Positions 26,462 to 38,170 are shown, counted from the first letter of the stretch. The stretch is 64,000 nt of DNA from Aphelenchoides besseyi (GCA_024699855.1 JAMPIQ010000002.1:4402001-4466000); one strand, 5' to 3'. A program made the numbers and translations. Notes: generated from the letters alone by a model not told the origin.

Positions 26462-27515
26462 CTTTCATTTCATTTGTTTAACACCGGTTACCTCACAAAT
26501 TTCTAGTTTTGTATGAACTTATTCAGCAATCAACCCACTTGTTATACCAAAATTGAAACCCGTTGATCTCCACTGCCAAATGTTTTTCGTAATAAACGCA
26601 TGATTGGATCTTCAGCTAATTGGAATTCGAGAGTGAGACTTGCGTTGTATTTGCGTCTGTCTCCGAACGTACTTTCGCTCATCTTCGCGAGTTCAAATGA
26701 ATCCCGCGTAGCTGGTTACCCAACTCGCTCATTGAAAACCGGTCAAAATGGCGCCGTGAAACAAAGCACCCACACAAAAACTCGGGATGCCAACGAACGA
26801 ATGATGAATTGATTCTTCTAATTAAAACAATTATGATGTAAGGTATTGATTGCTAATGAACAGTCCATCGGAATGAAAAGAATGTTCGAATCCGAATTGC
26901 AACATCAAACTAAAAACGAAGCAGACGACTCAATCACTCATTTCGTCGGCTTTCAGACGTACTTCCGATTAATCCAAAATAAAACGCACGTAATGATGAT
27001 TGATCAGAGTAATAGCCTTAAAAGAATTCTCGTTTTTGAGAAGTCACTGGCAGTGTTGACCGCACAAGATTCCAATTATGTTGCCAAGAACCCCGAAATC
27101 GACCGTTTCCAACATTCAAAAGTTTTTTCGTTGCAGTTTCTTCAATCATTCTCGCTTTTTGGCGCCATCAGTTTTTTCGACGGCAACCCATCTTCTTTTC
27201 GTCGACGCAATGTTTCTAATGACGTGACGTTATTTAGTACGCTTCGTGTGGTTTTGCTGAGCAGATCACTAATGAGTAACGAGTTGCGAACTGACCTCTA
27301 AGGTTCTAACCATCAGATTGCAATCAACGGACGTGCGGTTTTGTCCGAAAAGCGACGTTATTTGTCATTCGCAGAAGGCGGACGGCGTCTAATCCCAAAA
27401 CCCTCAATTTCTCCGCCCAACTTGATTCTTCAAATATATTCATATAAATAGCAGTTAGAAGTCAAGAGCTTCACTTTTTTTTCTTTCCTTTCATCTCGTT
27501 CTTCTTTTGATTGAA
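26462..27515. other. Intergenic region with an unexplained 151-codon open frame
   Basis: Contains the poly(A) signal of the Kunitz gene and, at 26846-27301 (+), a 151-codon open frame starting MIANEQSIGMKRMFESELQ. It has no signal peptide, domain or splice signals that I recognise and may be chance. The sequence just before 27516 is the ground-like gene leader. Confidence 0.4.
26591..26596 (+). terminator. Poly(A) signal of the Kunitz gene
   Basis: AATAAA 130 bases after the stop codon on the coding strand. Confidence 0.55.
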
Positions 27516-29021
27516 ATGCTCAAACTTGCCGTCTTCTGTCTTATTGGGGCTTCATTGTCGCAGGCCTTCCTTTTCCCTCCAGCTCCAAGCGGTAATGAAT
27601 TTGTGAAACCTTTTCACTGACTGATTTCATTTTAGGTGGTGGTTGTTGTGCCCCGGCTGCTCCGGCGTGTATTCCTGCTCCATCATGTGGTGCTTCTGGT
27701 TACAGCGGGGCTTCGTCTTATGGTTCTAGTTATGCATCATACAGTGCTCCTGCTCACTCTTACTCCAGCGGAGGTTTGTCATTGATGTCAAGAATTAAAT
27801 AAGAACTGAGATTGAAGGTTATGCACCTCAAGCAGCTCCATCTTACAGCGCTCCAGTTCAAAGCTACTCAGCACCCCAACCGTCGTATGCTGGACCTATT
27901 GGAGGCGGTTAGTTTTGTTTGGTACAAAAATCGGTAATATGCAACGCTATTAAATAACCAAATGAGCTCCGAAATGAGTTTACTTCCAATTTCTTATTAA
28001 AAGCTCTTTATTTGAAGATTATAATAATCGCATGTTCAGGTTCATATGCTCAAGCACCAGCAATTGGCGGACAAGGAGGTAATTTCAATTGACAAAAACT
28101 GGGTACACTCAAAATTTTAGGCTACGCATCGGGACCATCAAACGGTTACTCTCAAGGCGGTCCAGCATTGAGTTTGCCAATTTCCGGACAACAAGGCGGA
28201 TATGCACAAGGAGATGGTCAACAAGGTGGAGGTTATCAACAAGGACAACAAGAAGGTTATCAACAAGGAGGTAAAGAGTCAAGTAAAAAGAATCTTCAAA
28301 CCGTTCAATTCAGCTGGACAAATTCAAGGACCCGAACACCAACAACACGGTGGTAAGAAAACCAATTAAAAACGAATTTGATTTTATTATCAGGCCAACA
28401 ACAAGGTGGTTCATATGCTCAGTCGCGAGGTGAAGCACAACCTGAAGTTTCGGCACCAGTCGCTCCACAAGCTGAATATCAAGAACAAGTCCCGGCTTCT
28501 AGCTCGGCCGCACCAGTTGCTGCACCAGTTGCTCCACAAGTAAAACAGCACGTTGTGGTTCAACTAAAAGCGAAGTTTTAGGGCGAAGAACACGCATACG
28601 AAGATATTGGATCGGATCACGAACAAACCGAATCCAAAGGACAAAACTACGAAGGTGCTTCGCAATCAACTGCCGAAACCGCAACTGAAAGTCGCAACGG
28701 TTACAATGCCAAAGTGAAAGTTCACGCCGCTCCATCCGTGAACACAACCGAAGACGAAAAATGTAACAACGAAGTCATGAAGAAGTTGCTTTTGGAAGTA
28801 AGAAAACAAACTCTCGTATTTGAATCGTTTCAATTTTTCAGCTTATCAGTGAAAAACCAGCCGAATCAAAACGTCAGATTCAAAAAGCAATTGCTGCCGA
28901 ATTGGGAGGACGTGTAGATGTGGTTTGCAGCTCACAAGTCTTCTCGTACTTGGTCAATACCGAAAAATTCTGCGAAGTTGAATCCAAAGGTGTCACGTGT
29001 TTGGCGTACTCACAAATCTAA
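27516..29021 (+). CDS. Ground-like (hedgehog-related) secreted protein
   Basis: Nematode ground-like family member, secreted and often made in hypodermis or cuticle-associated cells. The signal peptide MLKLAVFCLIGASLSQA is followed by FLFPPAPSGGGCC, the usual N-terminal Cys-Cys block of this family. A long low-complexity spacer follows, first Ser/Tyr/Ala/Pro-rich, then Gln/Gly-rich (QQGGGYQQGQQEGYQQG), then Ala/Pro-rich. The C-terminal ground-like domain begins after EDEKCNNEVMKKLLLE and shows SKRQIQ, VVCSSQVFSYLV, KFCEVESKGVTCLAY, carrying the expected four Cys. The stop is at 29021. Introns are short, several splitting Gly codons. A second member of the family lies at 39059-40008 in the same orientation. 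Confidence 0.88.
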
Positions 29022-29163
29022 AGAGAACAAGCTCTTCGGATCCCACTAAACACTCACTCCCTTTGTCCTCAAAAACCATTGAATTTTTTTTGATGCCCAA
29101 AATTGACCTCCAATTTTCGCAATGTTTTTCGTTTTGTGCAATTTTGTTGTTCATTTTGTTTGT

Positions 29164-29169
29164 AATAAA
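29164..29169 (+). terminator. Poly(A) signal of the first ground-like gene
   Basis: AATAAA 143 bases after the stop codon. The neighbouring gene converges from the right. Confidence 0.55.
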
Positions 29170-29429
29170 CAAACTGTGATGATTCGAAAACGACGCCAAC
29201 ACTCAATTCGAGATGTGCAGATGTTTCGCGGCTTCTCGGAAGCCGGCTCCATTTTCCATCGACAAAAAAACTCGTTTCTGACCTCTTGCATAAACTGATT
29301 GAACGAGCGGAATCCAGTTCGTATCGATGACTGCGAGGTCATTAAATCGTAATCCGAGATGATCAGGCGCCATTCTCATCGAGTTTGAGAACATAATTGC
29401 AATCGAGTAAGAGATCGTAAACAAAACGG

Positions 29430-29435
29430 TTTATT
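29430..29435 (-). terminator. Poly(A) signal touching the acyltransferase stop codon
   Basis: On the minus strand the bases read TGAAATAAA, so the AATAAA directly follows the stop codon of the acyltransferase gene. The 3' untranslated region must be very short. Confidence 0.5.
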
Positions 29436-31987
29436 TCAAAACACTTCAACGATTTCAGTTGTTTGATCGTACAGTTTTCGCAGATACTCTCCGATGAATA
29501 GGGAGCCGTACACCGACACGTGATGCTCATCGACAAAAAACGCTATGCCGCGTGGATCTGCAGTTCGACAGAAGCGATCGTTGGCTGAGCACCACAAATC
29601 GGTCCATGTGGATTTGATGCATCGACTGCATTTGACGAATTCAAGACGAACACGCATTTTTGACATGTATTGAAGCTGGTTTCGTAACGGTTCTCCTACT
29701 TTCTCAAACGATTGATTCGAAAACAACAACGTTTGAATGATTTTAAGTTGATTTTGTTGGAAACGCAGATTCATCATCGGTACAAACACTACCTCTCGAG
29801 CAATGGAACTTAGATTTGCGTAAAACGATTGAAGATGTTGGAAAATAAGGTCTGATTCAATTCGTCCGTTCAGCCGTGGATCTTGAACGCCATTCATTCT
29901 GAAGGTTTTGATGTCATTTTCTAATTGTTGATGGTTACCCGAACAGCGGAATTAGCACATCAATTGCGTAATCCCATTCGTTTAGTGCTTCAACAACGTC
30001 GGATATAAACTGAGCACAAGTTTGTCCACCCTCCTAAACGCACATATTCAATACCTTTGATTGTCTTCACATACTTCGCCCAACATTTCTTCCTGATTAC
30101 AGGCAGGAAGTGGATTGCACCCAGGCCGCGCAATCAGTGTTATCTCAGCGTAGAGATCTCGAAATTGACGTACAATTCCAAAGAACGCGAAATAAGCATG
30201 TAAAAATGTCTGAATTAGGTTGTGACAAAATCAACATCATAAAGCATTTTTGGTGCACAATCGAAAAGAAATTTCGTTTAATTTGTTCGTCAATTTAAAT
30301 AAAAAGTTCTAAAACTTATGAGAATTTCCCAGAACAATAACACGTTTTGTACCGGAGCCTTAAAACACGTCGATCAAAAGATCACAATCTCTAACGTCAA
30401 CTTATCTTTTCGTGGCAAATTTGACACGAAGAAAGATTGTGAAATTCAAACTTTGTAGGCAATCTTTTTGACTCATCATTGCATATTCCAGATTGAATCA
30501 ACTCAAGGCCTTCTCGATTATAACGAAGGGCATCATCTCGTTGAATTGGTTGTTTCTCGTTTCTCATCCTCCACAGCATTTCAATGTCCGCAACAGCACT
30601 TTCGTAGTTAACTTTGTGTTGTTCTGGCTAAACCTACATGTTAGTGATAGCAATGAATAACTACCGGTTCCAATGTCAGCATGAAATGTTTAAGATAGAC
30701 AACAAGACCACCATTAAACAGAAGCAAACTGAAGATTAAAAGCAGAAGTGACGACCATTTGATTGTTCTTTTCCGAATAAAAACGAACGCTTTTTCCATG
30801 CAAAAACCGACAGCAAAAGACACGGCAATTAAAACACAACCATCTGAAATTTCTTACTTTTAAGTCTACTTTTGATTGCATACCAAGAATAGGGATTGTT
30901 GTTTCGTCATCGAACGTGTCAGAAAACCGGGTTCTATGGAGCACAAGTATTGGCCAATGGACAAGGTACACAGAATAAGAAATATCACCAATTTGAATTA
31001 AAAACCGATTATTAAGGACGAGATTCTGGTTGCAAGATGACCAAATGATCAGAGCGCAAAGGAACGTTACGACTAAACGTTGAATTTGGACGCTCGCGAA
31101 GATATCCCAAATGAGAAGAACAATCAAGTTAACAGTCGGAACCAACTCGATGATCCACGGCATCCTTTTGATCACAATTCCAAAGTTCCGATGACAAAAA
31201 CGTTTTGGTATGTGAAGCTTATGATTGTTGTTCTTCAGCAAATAAACAAGAAACCCGACAAGGAACTGCCATAATCTTGATCTGATGCTCATGTGTGAAA
31301 TATTCCCGGAGCTTGTGAGTTGGAAGAAAAATGACCAGAAAGAAATAGACAAAACGAACATCAACGCAAAAACAAATCGGCGTCGAGACAAAAAGTTAAC
31401 AAACAAAACCAACGGTAAAGCCATCAAATAGAACTTCAACTCCAAACATACCGACCAAGTGTGCAGCATCAATTGGAAGTTAGAGGACAAATCGAAATAC
31501 TGTCGACGGCGATCTGCTATTTGATCGGAATACAAATACAATGCGGGAACCGCGTCTTTTAGCACTTCGTCGAAATCAAATGGAGAAATTAGGAGGATGA
31601 CGGCCAGCAAAACAATTGCAATCGTGAAATAATAGGAAGGTAAAATTCGAGAAATTCGATTGAAATAAAAGGTCAATAGATTAGTCAAGTTAACCGGCTT
31701 TTCTTTGGACAAAATCGAGAAGATCAAGTACCCGGAAATAACAAAGAATCTAAATGTCACAACGTGAAGTTTTTTAGCATTGGACTTACATGTCGAGACC
31801 AAGAAACCCAACAGGAAACGAAGCCCAGCAATGAAAGAAAACAACTCCAATCACCGCAACGGCCCTCAGACTTTGAATTTCCGGTCGAAATTGCTCTAAA
31901 CCACATCGAATTAAAGTGTATTCGTTGAAAAACAACCTGTTGATGATTTGAAGCTTGCGAAATCGGTGGAGTGAAGTTGGTCGTCAT
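29436..31987 (-). CDS. Membrane O-acyltransferase with SGNH domain (OAC-like)
   Basis: Acyltransferase-3 family membrane protein fused to a C-terminal SGNH-type domain, as in the expanded OAC family of nematodes. After a short leader exon from 31987 the first membrane segment reads RPEIQSLRAVAVIGVVFFHC, with the conserved His, and continues GFLGLDMFFVISGYLI. About ten hydrophobic segments follow. The SGNH part starts with VIVLGNSHK (nucleophile block) and ends with DEHHVSVYGSLFIGEYL, carrying the Asp/His pair. These proteins are thought to move acyl groups onto sugars or other extracytoplasmic acceptors; the substrate here is unknown. The first splice joins CAG to CAA using the second of two adjacent AGs. 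This gene lies 370 bases downstream of the ShKT gene on the same strand. Confidence 0.87.
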
Positions 31988-32356
31988 GAGTATCGAAGTG
32001 TTTCATTTCACTTTCTAGAGCAACTGCATAGATGGAAGTCATCGGCTGCATTCCAGAGTCCTGTCTCCAAGAAAAAGAAGATCATCTTCAACACAAACAC
32101 TGATGTTTGCCCACTACGCCCAAATCTTGCTGCAGACATAATCGCATGTGCAGTGTATTGGTGTGGTTTCGAAAAGTACAACGGAAACAAAGGAATATAT
32201 CTTTATCACATATTAGTATTTCAACATAAACGACATGATTTTCCACAAGTTTCTTTTTTAAATTGAAGTCGGAACGTTGGCGATGTGCAGAATCCTTTTT
32301 TGATCCAAGTGACACATCTGAAACAAACGATCTGAAGAGAATCTTCGTTCAATTAC
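31988..32356. other. Spacer between ShKT and acyltransferase genes
   Basis: 369 bases between two genes on the same strand. I found no AATAAA for the ShKT gene here, so operon organisation is possible but unsupported. Confidence 0.4.
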
Positions 32357-34607
32357 TCACGCTTTAGCGTTTTTGTCCACACATTTGCCAGCTTTCTTAC
32401 TCTTTGATGCAGGAGCACTTTTTGGCGTCTTCTTGATACCCAACGCTCCTTTTAACGCATTCAACGGATCGCTTTTTTTTGCTTGTTGGGCTTTAGCTGC
32501 TGCTTTCTTTTGATCTTGACGTCGTTTTGAATCCAAGATTTCCGTGAGATCGTCTCTCGGTTTACTTCCTCCGTTGTTTCTCGTTGACGAATTCTTAGAA
32601 TCAGACCTTCCGTTTCGTTTAGCGTTATCCAGAATACTATCAAGATCATCACGACTATCAGTGTTCGTGGTACTTTTTCCACGATTTTTTAACCAATCGA
32701 TCCAACTTTTAGAGTCGCTCTTATTGTCGGTTATTCCATCTTTCAAATCATCTCGAGGATTGTTTCTACCTCGGCCCTTGAAAAAGTCCAACCAACCACT
32801 TTTCTCCAAATCGTTGTCACGATCTCTTCGTCCGGAAGCGTTGTTAAGAAGTTCGTCTAAATCGTCTTTTTTGTTCGTTAAACCTTTAGTGTTGTCGTTT
32901 CCACGATTTCTGAGCTTATCAATCCAACTTTTATCTTCAGATTCCTCGTTCGTTGTATTCTTGGTCTTATTTCTTCCTATCAACTTATCCACCCAACTGC
33001 GGTCATCCTTCTTGTTGTCGTTAAGTGAATCCTTGTCAGCATCTTTGCTTTTGTCTTTCCTACGGCCACGTAACCAATCCAACAAACCCCCGCTTTGATT
33101 GTCCTTTTCTTTACTTTTGTTAAGAAGATCGTCCAAGTCATCATCTTTAGAGTTTTGGTCTCTCTTAGTTCGACGTCCTCTCAACCAATCAACCCACGAA
33201 CGATCGTCTTTCTGTTTGTTGTCGTCTTTTAACGGCTCTCTGCGTAACCAATCAAACCATCCACTTTTGTTTGAATTGGTGTTTTTGTTCTTCGTTTCTT
33301 TCAATTTATCTTCCAAATCGTCTTTATGGCCTCTAATCCAATCCCAAAAGCCACCAGTCTTTTTGTTGTCCTTTGAGTTGTTTTCTGAAATATACAAATT
33401 CACTGGTTGGAGTTACTACCCACCATTACTGTTCGAACGCCATCGATCAAACCATCCATTTTTGATGTCTTTGTTATCATTTTTATTGCGTCCAAATAGC
33501 CAATTGAACCAGCTATTGGTTGTCTTCTCATCCTTCGACGAATTGCTTCCTTTTAACCAACTCAACAGTCCCGACTTATTGGTTTCTTTCTCTTGATCTT
33601 GCAGTACAATTCGTGTGTCGTTCAGTGATCTTTTTTTTCTGCCACGAAGAAGATCGCTTAAATCATCTCGGCCTCTTCGAGCAGCTAAAAAGACGAACAA
33701 TAATCAAATGTATCGATAACTCACATCCACGATCATCGTCACCGAAATTTGGCTCATGAGTTCGTGGATCGCAATAACATAAAACGATTGGTTAGCATAA
33801 TCAAAAATATTTTGTTAACTTACCACAACTACGTGGACAAGCTCGTCGAACCCGATCGATACACGCTCTATTACCGATAGCTTTTGCCAAGAAACAGAGA
33901 ACGTTGTTATCTTCACATCTTCCACTGTTACGACAAGCTCCGCATGTTTTCTCACATCGTTGGTGCATCAATCTTCGAATTTCACTGTCACGACTATCAC
34001 ACTCATCTCGATGTCGTGAACAACTGCTGCTAGTGTCCGTACAATCCGAATCGCTATTACATTCGTTGCATGTTCGTGGACATTCTCGTCTGACTCGACT
34101 ACCATAGTCACGATCTTCACAATATGACTGACAAAAAATGGACATTTTTGGTGTTTTTTTATCACTTACATACCCGCAAATCTCGACAGGAATTGCTGCG
34201 ATCTTCGCAATCTGTATCTCTTCTTCTACTCGAAGATCTACAGAATCGACATGTCTGAGCACACAGCGTCTTCATCATGATCTCGTCTTGTCGATTAGAA
34301 CATTGGCGTTCATAATCCGAACAGCCCGTAGACAAATCTCGACAGTCTCGATCATTTTCTGTTATCATAAAGTTGATAGACGTTTCCCTTTTTTCTTACC
34401 GTCGTCTAATTGTTCCTCTTCTCGTTTTGACAAACTACATTGACCGCAAGAGAGCTGACAATCTTCTTCACGTGTTCTCCGGTCACTCAAACAATCACCT
34501 CGTTGCCGAAGTCTGACGCATTGCGTTGAACTCAATGTATCTCGACATGCTGCATCGACCGTGAGCTGACTGATCAAAAGCAAAAACAAAGTTATTAATC
34601 GTCGCAT
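32357..34607 (-). CDS. Secreted ShKT protein with a Trp-repeat tail
   Basis: The signal peptide (MRRLITLFLLLISQLTVDA, start 34607) leads into five ShKT-type six-Cys modules between about 34550 and 33820. The first four are complete (for example DCRDLSTGC and CAQTCRFC). The fifth (RCEDNNVLC to CPRSC) lacks its last Cys in my splice. From about 33690 to the stop at 32357 the protein changes character. It becomes very rich in Lys, Arg, Asp and Asn, and carries about eleven short hydrophobic cores such as SWVDWLRGRR and SGWFDWLRRE, interleaved with about seven DDL-x-x-[LI]-L cores such as DDLDELLNN. The last 40 residues are Lys/Ala-rich with one Cys. ShKT modules in nematodes are typical of secreted surface and venom-like proteins. 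I do not recognise the tail. Confidence 0.82.
32500..33690 (-). repeat. Protein-level tandem repeats in the ShKT gene
   Basis: Coding repeats with consensus [SG]-W-[FVIL]-[DN]-W-[LI]-[RK]-[GNR]-[RN], seen about eleven times: SGLLSWLKGS, NSWFNWLFGR, NGWFDRWRSN, GGFWDWIRGH, SGWFDWLRRE, RSWVDWLRGR, GGLLDWLRGR, RSWVDKLIGR, KSWIDKLRNR, SGWLDFFKGR, KSWIDWLKNR. They alternate with charged linkers that often contain DDL-x-x-[LI]-L. Nucleotide identity between units is not obvious by eye, so the array is old or under protein-level selection. Confidence 0.75.
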
Positions 34608-35074
34608 ATCATTGAATACCTAGAAATGAAAAGTTGACAGGAAATTGAGTTTGTTTTAACCCGTTTATTAGAGCGAATTTTGCGTTTTCTCGTTGTCAAA
34701 CGCAAATTCAACGGCTGTGCAAACAAACAAGAACGTCCGATTGCTGTAAGATCTCAATTTGGAATTCGAAATCAAACAGTTTCATTAGTCATCGAGGTTC
34801 ATTTCCCCAACACGCATAAAGAATGATTTTGCAAAGTCATGGAAACTTTCATAACAGTTTGATTCCGACTTACAACTAATCGAGAGCAACAGTCAATAAA
34901 CAGTTGCAATCGATAGTGACTATGATCTTTGCCAGTAAACAAACCGATAACTGTAAGCCTCGAAAGAGGGTTTTGATTATGCAAACTGTTTGGTTGTTTG
35001 TTCGAATCACGGATCTTTCATTTTGATCGACTGCTTTCAGTCAAATTGCTCGTTGACGCTTCATCTACAGAGTG
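34608..35074. other. Divergent intergenic region
   Basis: About 470 bases between the ShKT gene (-) and the small membrane protein (+). It probably holds both promoters. No RNA gene is seen. Confidence 0.5.
35069..35070 (+). promoter_or_regulatory. Likely trans-splice acceptor
   Basis: TCTACAG ends four bases before the ATG of the small membrane protein, with no upstream exon in sight. This fits spliced-leader addition. Confidence 0.4.
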
Positions 35075-35380
35075 ATGGATCTCCCAACGTTCATTCTCTT
35101 ACTTCTCATCGGATTCATCGTCGGAGCCTATCATAGAGATCAAAAACGTCAAGGAAAATCGGGAATCCCAATATACGGGCCAATTATTGTTGAGACGGTA
35201 TGCAAATGGTTCGAAGCTGTTGATAAGAACAACGAAGAGGCACAACGATTAGAACAATGGTTGGATCAAGCTGTTAAGGTCAGTTATTAAGTTTGTTGAC
35301 CAAGAAGACTTTCTTTTTAGCAACACGAATCTGAACTTCGTCGCTCAGCTCCTCGTCGTTCTACCGAGCGTTCTCGTTGA
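35075..35380 (+). CDS. Small single-pass membrane or secreted protein, unknown
   Basis: Two exons, 35075-35278 and 35321-35380, give 87 residues. The N-terminus MDLPTFILLLLIGFIVGAYH is a signal peptide or membrane anchor. It is followed by a basic stretch (RDQKRQGKSGIP), an acidic helical part (VDKNNEEAQRLEQWLDQAVK) and a basic Arg/Ser end (RRSAPRRSTERSR). There are clear splice sites (AAGGTCAGT and TTTTTAG), an acceptor just before the ATG and an AATAAA 62 bases after the stop. I do not recognise the family. Confidence 0.65.
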
Positions 35381-35441
35381 TTGTCCAACATTCTAAAAAT
35401 ATTCTTTTCATGAAGCAACAATAGACTTTCGTTCGGTCGTG

Positions 35442-35447
35442 AATAAA
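35442..35447 (+). terminator. Poly(A) signal of the small membrane protein gene
   Basis: AATAAA 62 bases after the stop codon at 35380. Confidence 0.55.
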
Positions 35448-35568
35448 AAGATATGTACACTTCTTTTCATCTTTGATTGTGAAAGTCTATTCTGAACAAA
35501 TCTACTGTTCATAGCAAAACATCAAATTGAAAGAAAAGCTAACAAAATGAGTTTTCATATTTGGCTTC

Positions 35569-37979
35569 TCAAATGAGTCTTCTGAAGTCCACAAAACACG
35601 AACACAATTCGTCCAATCGATAGACGGAACACGGAGCATTTGCGAGCCACGGATCGATCAGCAACCGCAATGTCGTTGTGTGTCGATTGAACTGAAAGCG
35701 AAATACGACGGTCAATCTGACTGTTTTCGTTGATTCAACGCTTCGAAGAACAGTGAACGGTATTCGATATTCAATTTCCACGATTTCACGTAAAATATCC
35801 GCTCCATTCGGATTGGCTTTCAATCGTCGTTCCCACTCTTCCAAATAGCGGGGTCCATAGCGAACCAACGGTGTCACTGCGTAGACTCGATGCCAGCTAA
35901 TCGGCATTTGCATTTGCCAAGCCAAGATACAACTGTCATTCAGCTTCGTAGTCAAATGAGCGTTGATTATCTTAGTAGCAGTGGCCTGTAAACACAACAT
36001 AAGCTTCTTCATTCAGCTTGTGATACCTGAATTAATTCAGTATTTTGAAGATCATTCAGAGGTTCCATACAAACACAAAAATTCAACGGCACTTTTGCAT
36101 CCTTACAGTCTCGTCGAATCGGAATCTCACTAAAAAGCGATCTTCCAACTCGTTCTCTCGCACTTCGACTTTCTGCTTGAGTTCCAACTTTCAATTCGCT
36201 CAGATCTCGCAACGTTTCATGCAAATCGAAAGTTGACGTAAAACGATTCGTGTTCTTGATCAGCTTTCGAAACCACTCGGGACGCCAATTACGTAGTTTC
36301 TGCGGAATGTAAATCGCAGCCAACGGCATTCGCTCTTCGATCTTCCCGTAATAAGTGTGTTTGATCGGATGGATTCTTTGGCCGTGATCCCCACTGATCA
36401 AAAGTACTGTGTTGTTCAAAACGCCCGCTGTTTTCATACGCGTCAGTGCATCCAAAAGTGGCCAATCGTATAGTTCGAGATTGTTTCCGTTGGCGTGTGT
36501 AAAGAAGGAAATATGGTTGAAAGAGAAATGACATCGATCAGCATGCATAGTCGAGAATCTTTCCCATAGATTTAGCCACTTCGGTATCACAAACTCGCCA
36601 TTTACACAAACCGACTGGGCATTTAGATTTCTGTACAAATATGTGTAATAGGGTCTAAAAAGAAAGAAGTGGGATTGTTGGTAAGTGGCAGAAACCTGAA
36701 ATAGTGATCTGCAGGTGGTCGTCTAAAGCCATTGAACGCCTGATAACTAAACAATCCACCTTCTGCCTTCCCGATGTCGTCGTTCCACAAAGTTGCACAA
36801 CCATCACCTTCAAACAAGAAATAAGAATAAGCACAATCATTAGTTACGTTTCATTCTGTTGAAGACCATGTCAACATATTTGAGAATGTCATCACGAGTT
36901 TGATTCTCGTTCAAAAATTGTCCCGGCTTCAAGAACGAGTCCAATCCACGATATTTAGTTTCAAAACCCATCCCCGCCAACAACGCCAACGTATTGATTG
37001 CCGAGTTGTCTCCCGATTTGGTGTAACCACGTAGAATTTGAAACTCGTTTTGTCGCATAAATTGCAACGTTCTCGGCATCTAAACTGCTGTTCATAAGGA
37101 AGAAAAAAGTGCCAGTTTACATGTCTATAGAACTGATTGCGAGATGTCGAATCGATTTGAAGAATCGCAATGCTCACACGATCGTCCACAGTCGGAGGAT
37201 TCAAATCGCGTTTTGATAGAATGTTTGCAAAAGCGTTGTGGTAGACTAAACTCTAAGGTTATAGGAAATTGACTGAACGTGCTTACCCAACTGTTGAGTT
37301 CTTTTGTGCCAACATTTTACGGCAAACTGTGATTTATCCAAAGTCAAATGCCGATTCAATGGCAACTACAAAGAAATTACTTTGCTTATCTTCGACTCAC
37401 TTTCTTCCACGGACCTTTGAACTCATACACGTCTATTTTTGGCCATAAAGCACCAGTTAACTCGCGGTAGAAACAGTCGACGAAAGAGTTGTTTATTAGT
37501 CCTTTGAACGGACGACCAACAACCAACTCGCCATCTCGACTTTGACTCACGAACTGCTCAAACTCTGAGGGTTCACATTTGAAGCCCTGACGATGTTTGA
37601 CCTCACGGCTGATGCTCTGATCTTCGATATTCAAAGTGGGAAAAGAACAAGAATTCTCGAATGGATGCGAAAACCGATAGTCCACTGGAAATATGTCGCT
37701 GTAGTTTGTGTAATTGATCTCCATCAAATCGACTGTGTTGACACGATCATAGTCCTCAGCATTTTGTAGACGTTTATTCAGCTCCGAGTAATTCCATAGC
37801 AACAGAACCGAGAATCCAACAAGCACAATCCAACGACCGATTCCAAACAAACGCGCTGAACCAAAAACTTTCAACTAAACAAATCAATTGACCAAAGTTT
37901 ACTATCTACTTACCGTTTGAGTAGCAAAATGTTTGTTGAGCTCAAATCTCAGTAATCTAAAAAGTCGTCGTTTTAACAT
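35569..37979 (-). CDS. DUF229 family type II membrane protein (alkaline-phosphatase/sulfatase superfamily)
   Basis: Member of the DUF229 family, large in nematodes and related in fold to sulfatases. I place the start at 37979 (MLKRRLFRLLRFELNKHFATQT). This first exon joins in phase to LKVFGSARLFG, a frame that otherwise has no ATG upstream of the membrane segment. The single membrane anchor is WIVLVGFSVLLLWNY. The catalytic-like region begins IAILQIDSTSRNQFYRHM, the site equivalent to the metal and nucleophile residues of the superfamily, and includes GDGCATLWNDD and the metal-binding LLISGDHGQR. The domain ends with a Cys-rich part (DCKDAKVPLNFCVCM) and a C-terminal beta-rich segment. Substrate unknown. 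The ATG is only five bases from the ATG of an opposite-strand open frame. Confidence 0.85.
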
Positions 37980-37984
37980 AGCCA

Positions 37985-38170
37985 ATGGAATCGCTTTTCA
38001 AGCAACGATATTGTGAATACACAAAAGAATCATTCGATTCACCAAAAGTGTTTCATTCAAAAGCAGAATCAGTTGTTAGTAACATACCTCAATTTTTCAG
38101 TCAAATTGTTCAACATCATGAATCAGAAATGGAAGACGATCTCACCGAATTAAGACGACCGGCTTCTTGA
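37985..38170 (+). CDS. Possible small protein, divergent from DUF229 gene
   Basis: 61 codons from ATG to stop without an intron: MESLFKQRYCEYTKESFD near the start and ESEMEDDLTELRRPAS at the end. Composition is protein-like, but there is no domain. Its ATG faces the DUF229 ATG across five bases, which leaves no room for two ordinary leaders. One of the two starts is therefore suspect, or this is a downstream exon. Confidence 0.3.
   Translation: MESLFKQRYCEYTKESFDSPKVFHSKAESVVSNIPQFFSQIVQHHESEMEDDLTELRRPAS

Noticed and set aside
26846..27301. 151-codon open frame on the plus strand
   Set aside because: Length is within what chance allows in this composition; there are no splice signals, domain or supporting leader and poly(A) sites.
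29203..29424. 73-codon minus-strand frame between the convergent ground-like and acyltransferase genes
   Set aside because: It sits past the acyltransferase stop and poly(A) signal, with no partner exons or recognisable domain.
32544..33596. Long Ser/Leu/Phe-rich open frames on the plus strand (184 and 165 codons)
   Set aside because: They are mirror images of the Lys/Asp-rich repeats of the ShKT gene on the other strand, which explains both their length and composition.
37386..37874. Start of the DUF229 protein at 37874
   Set aside because: That codon is TTG and follows an acceptor AG directly; an upstream exon with a true ATG at 37979 joins in phase.
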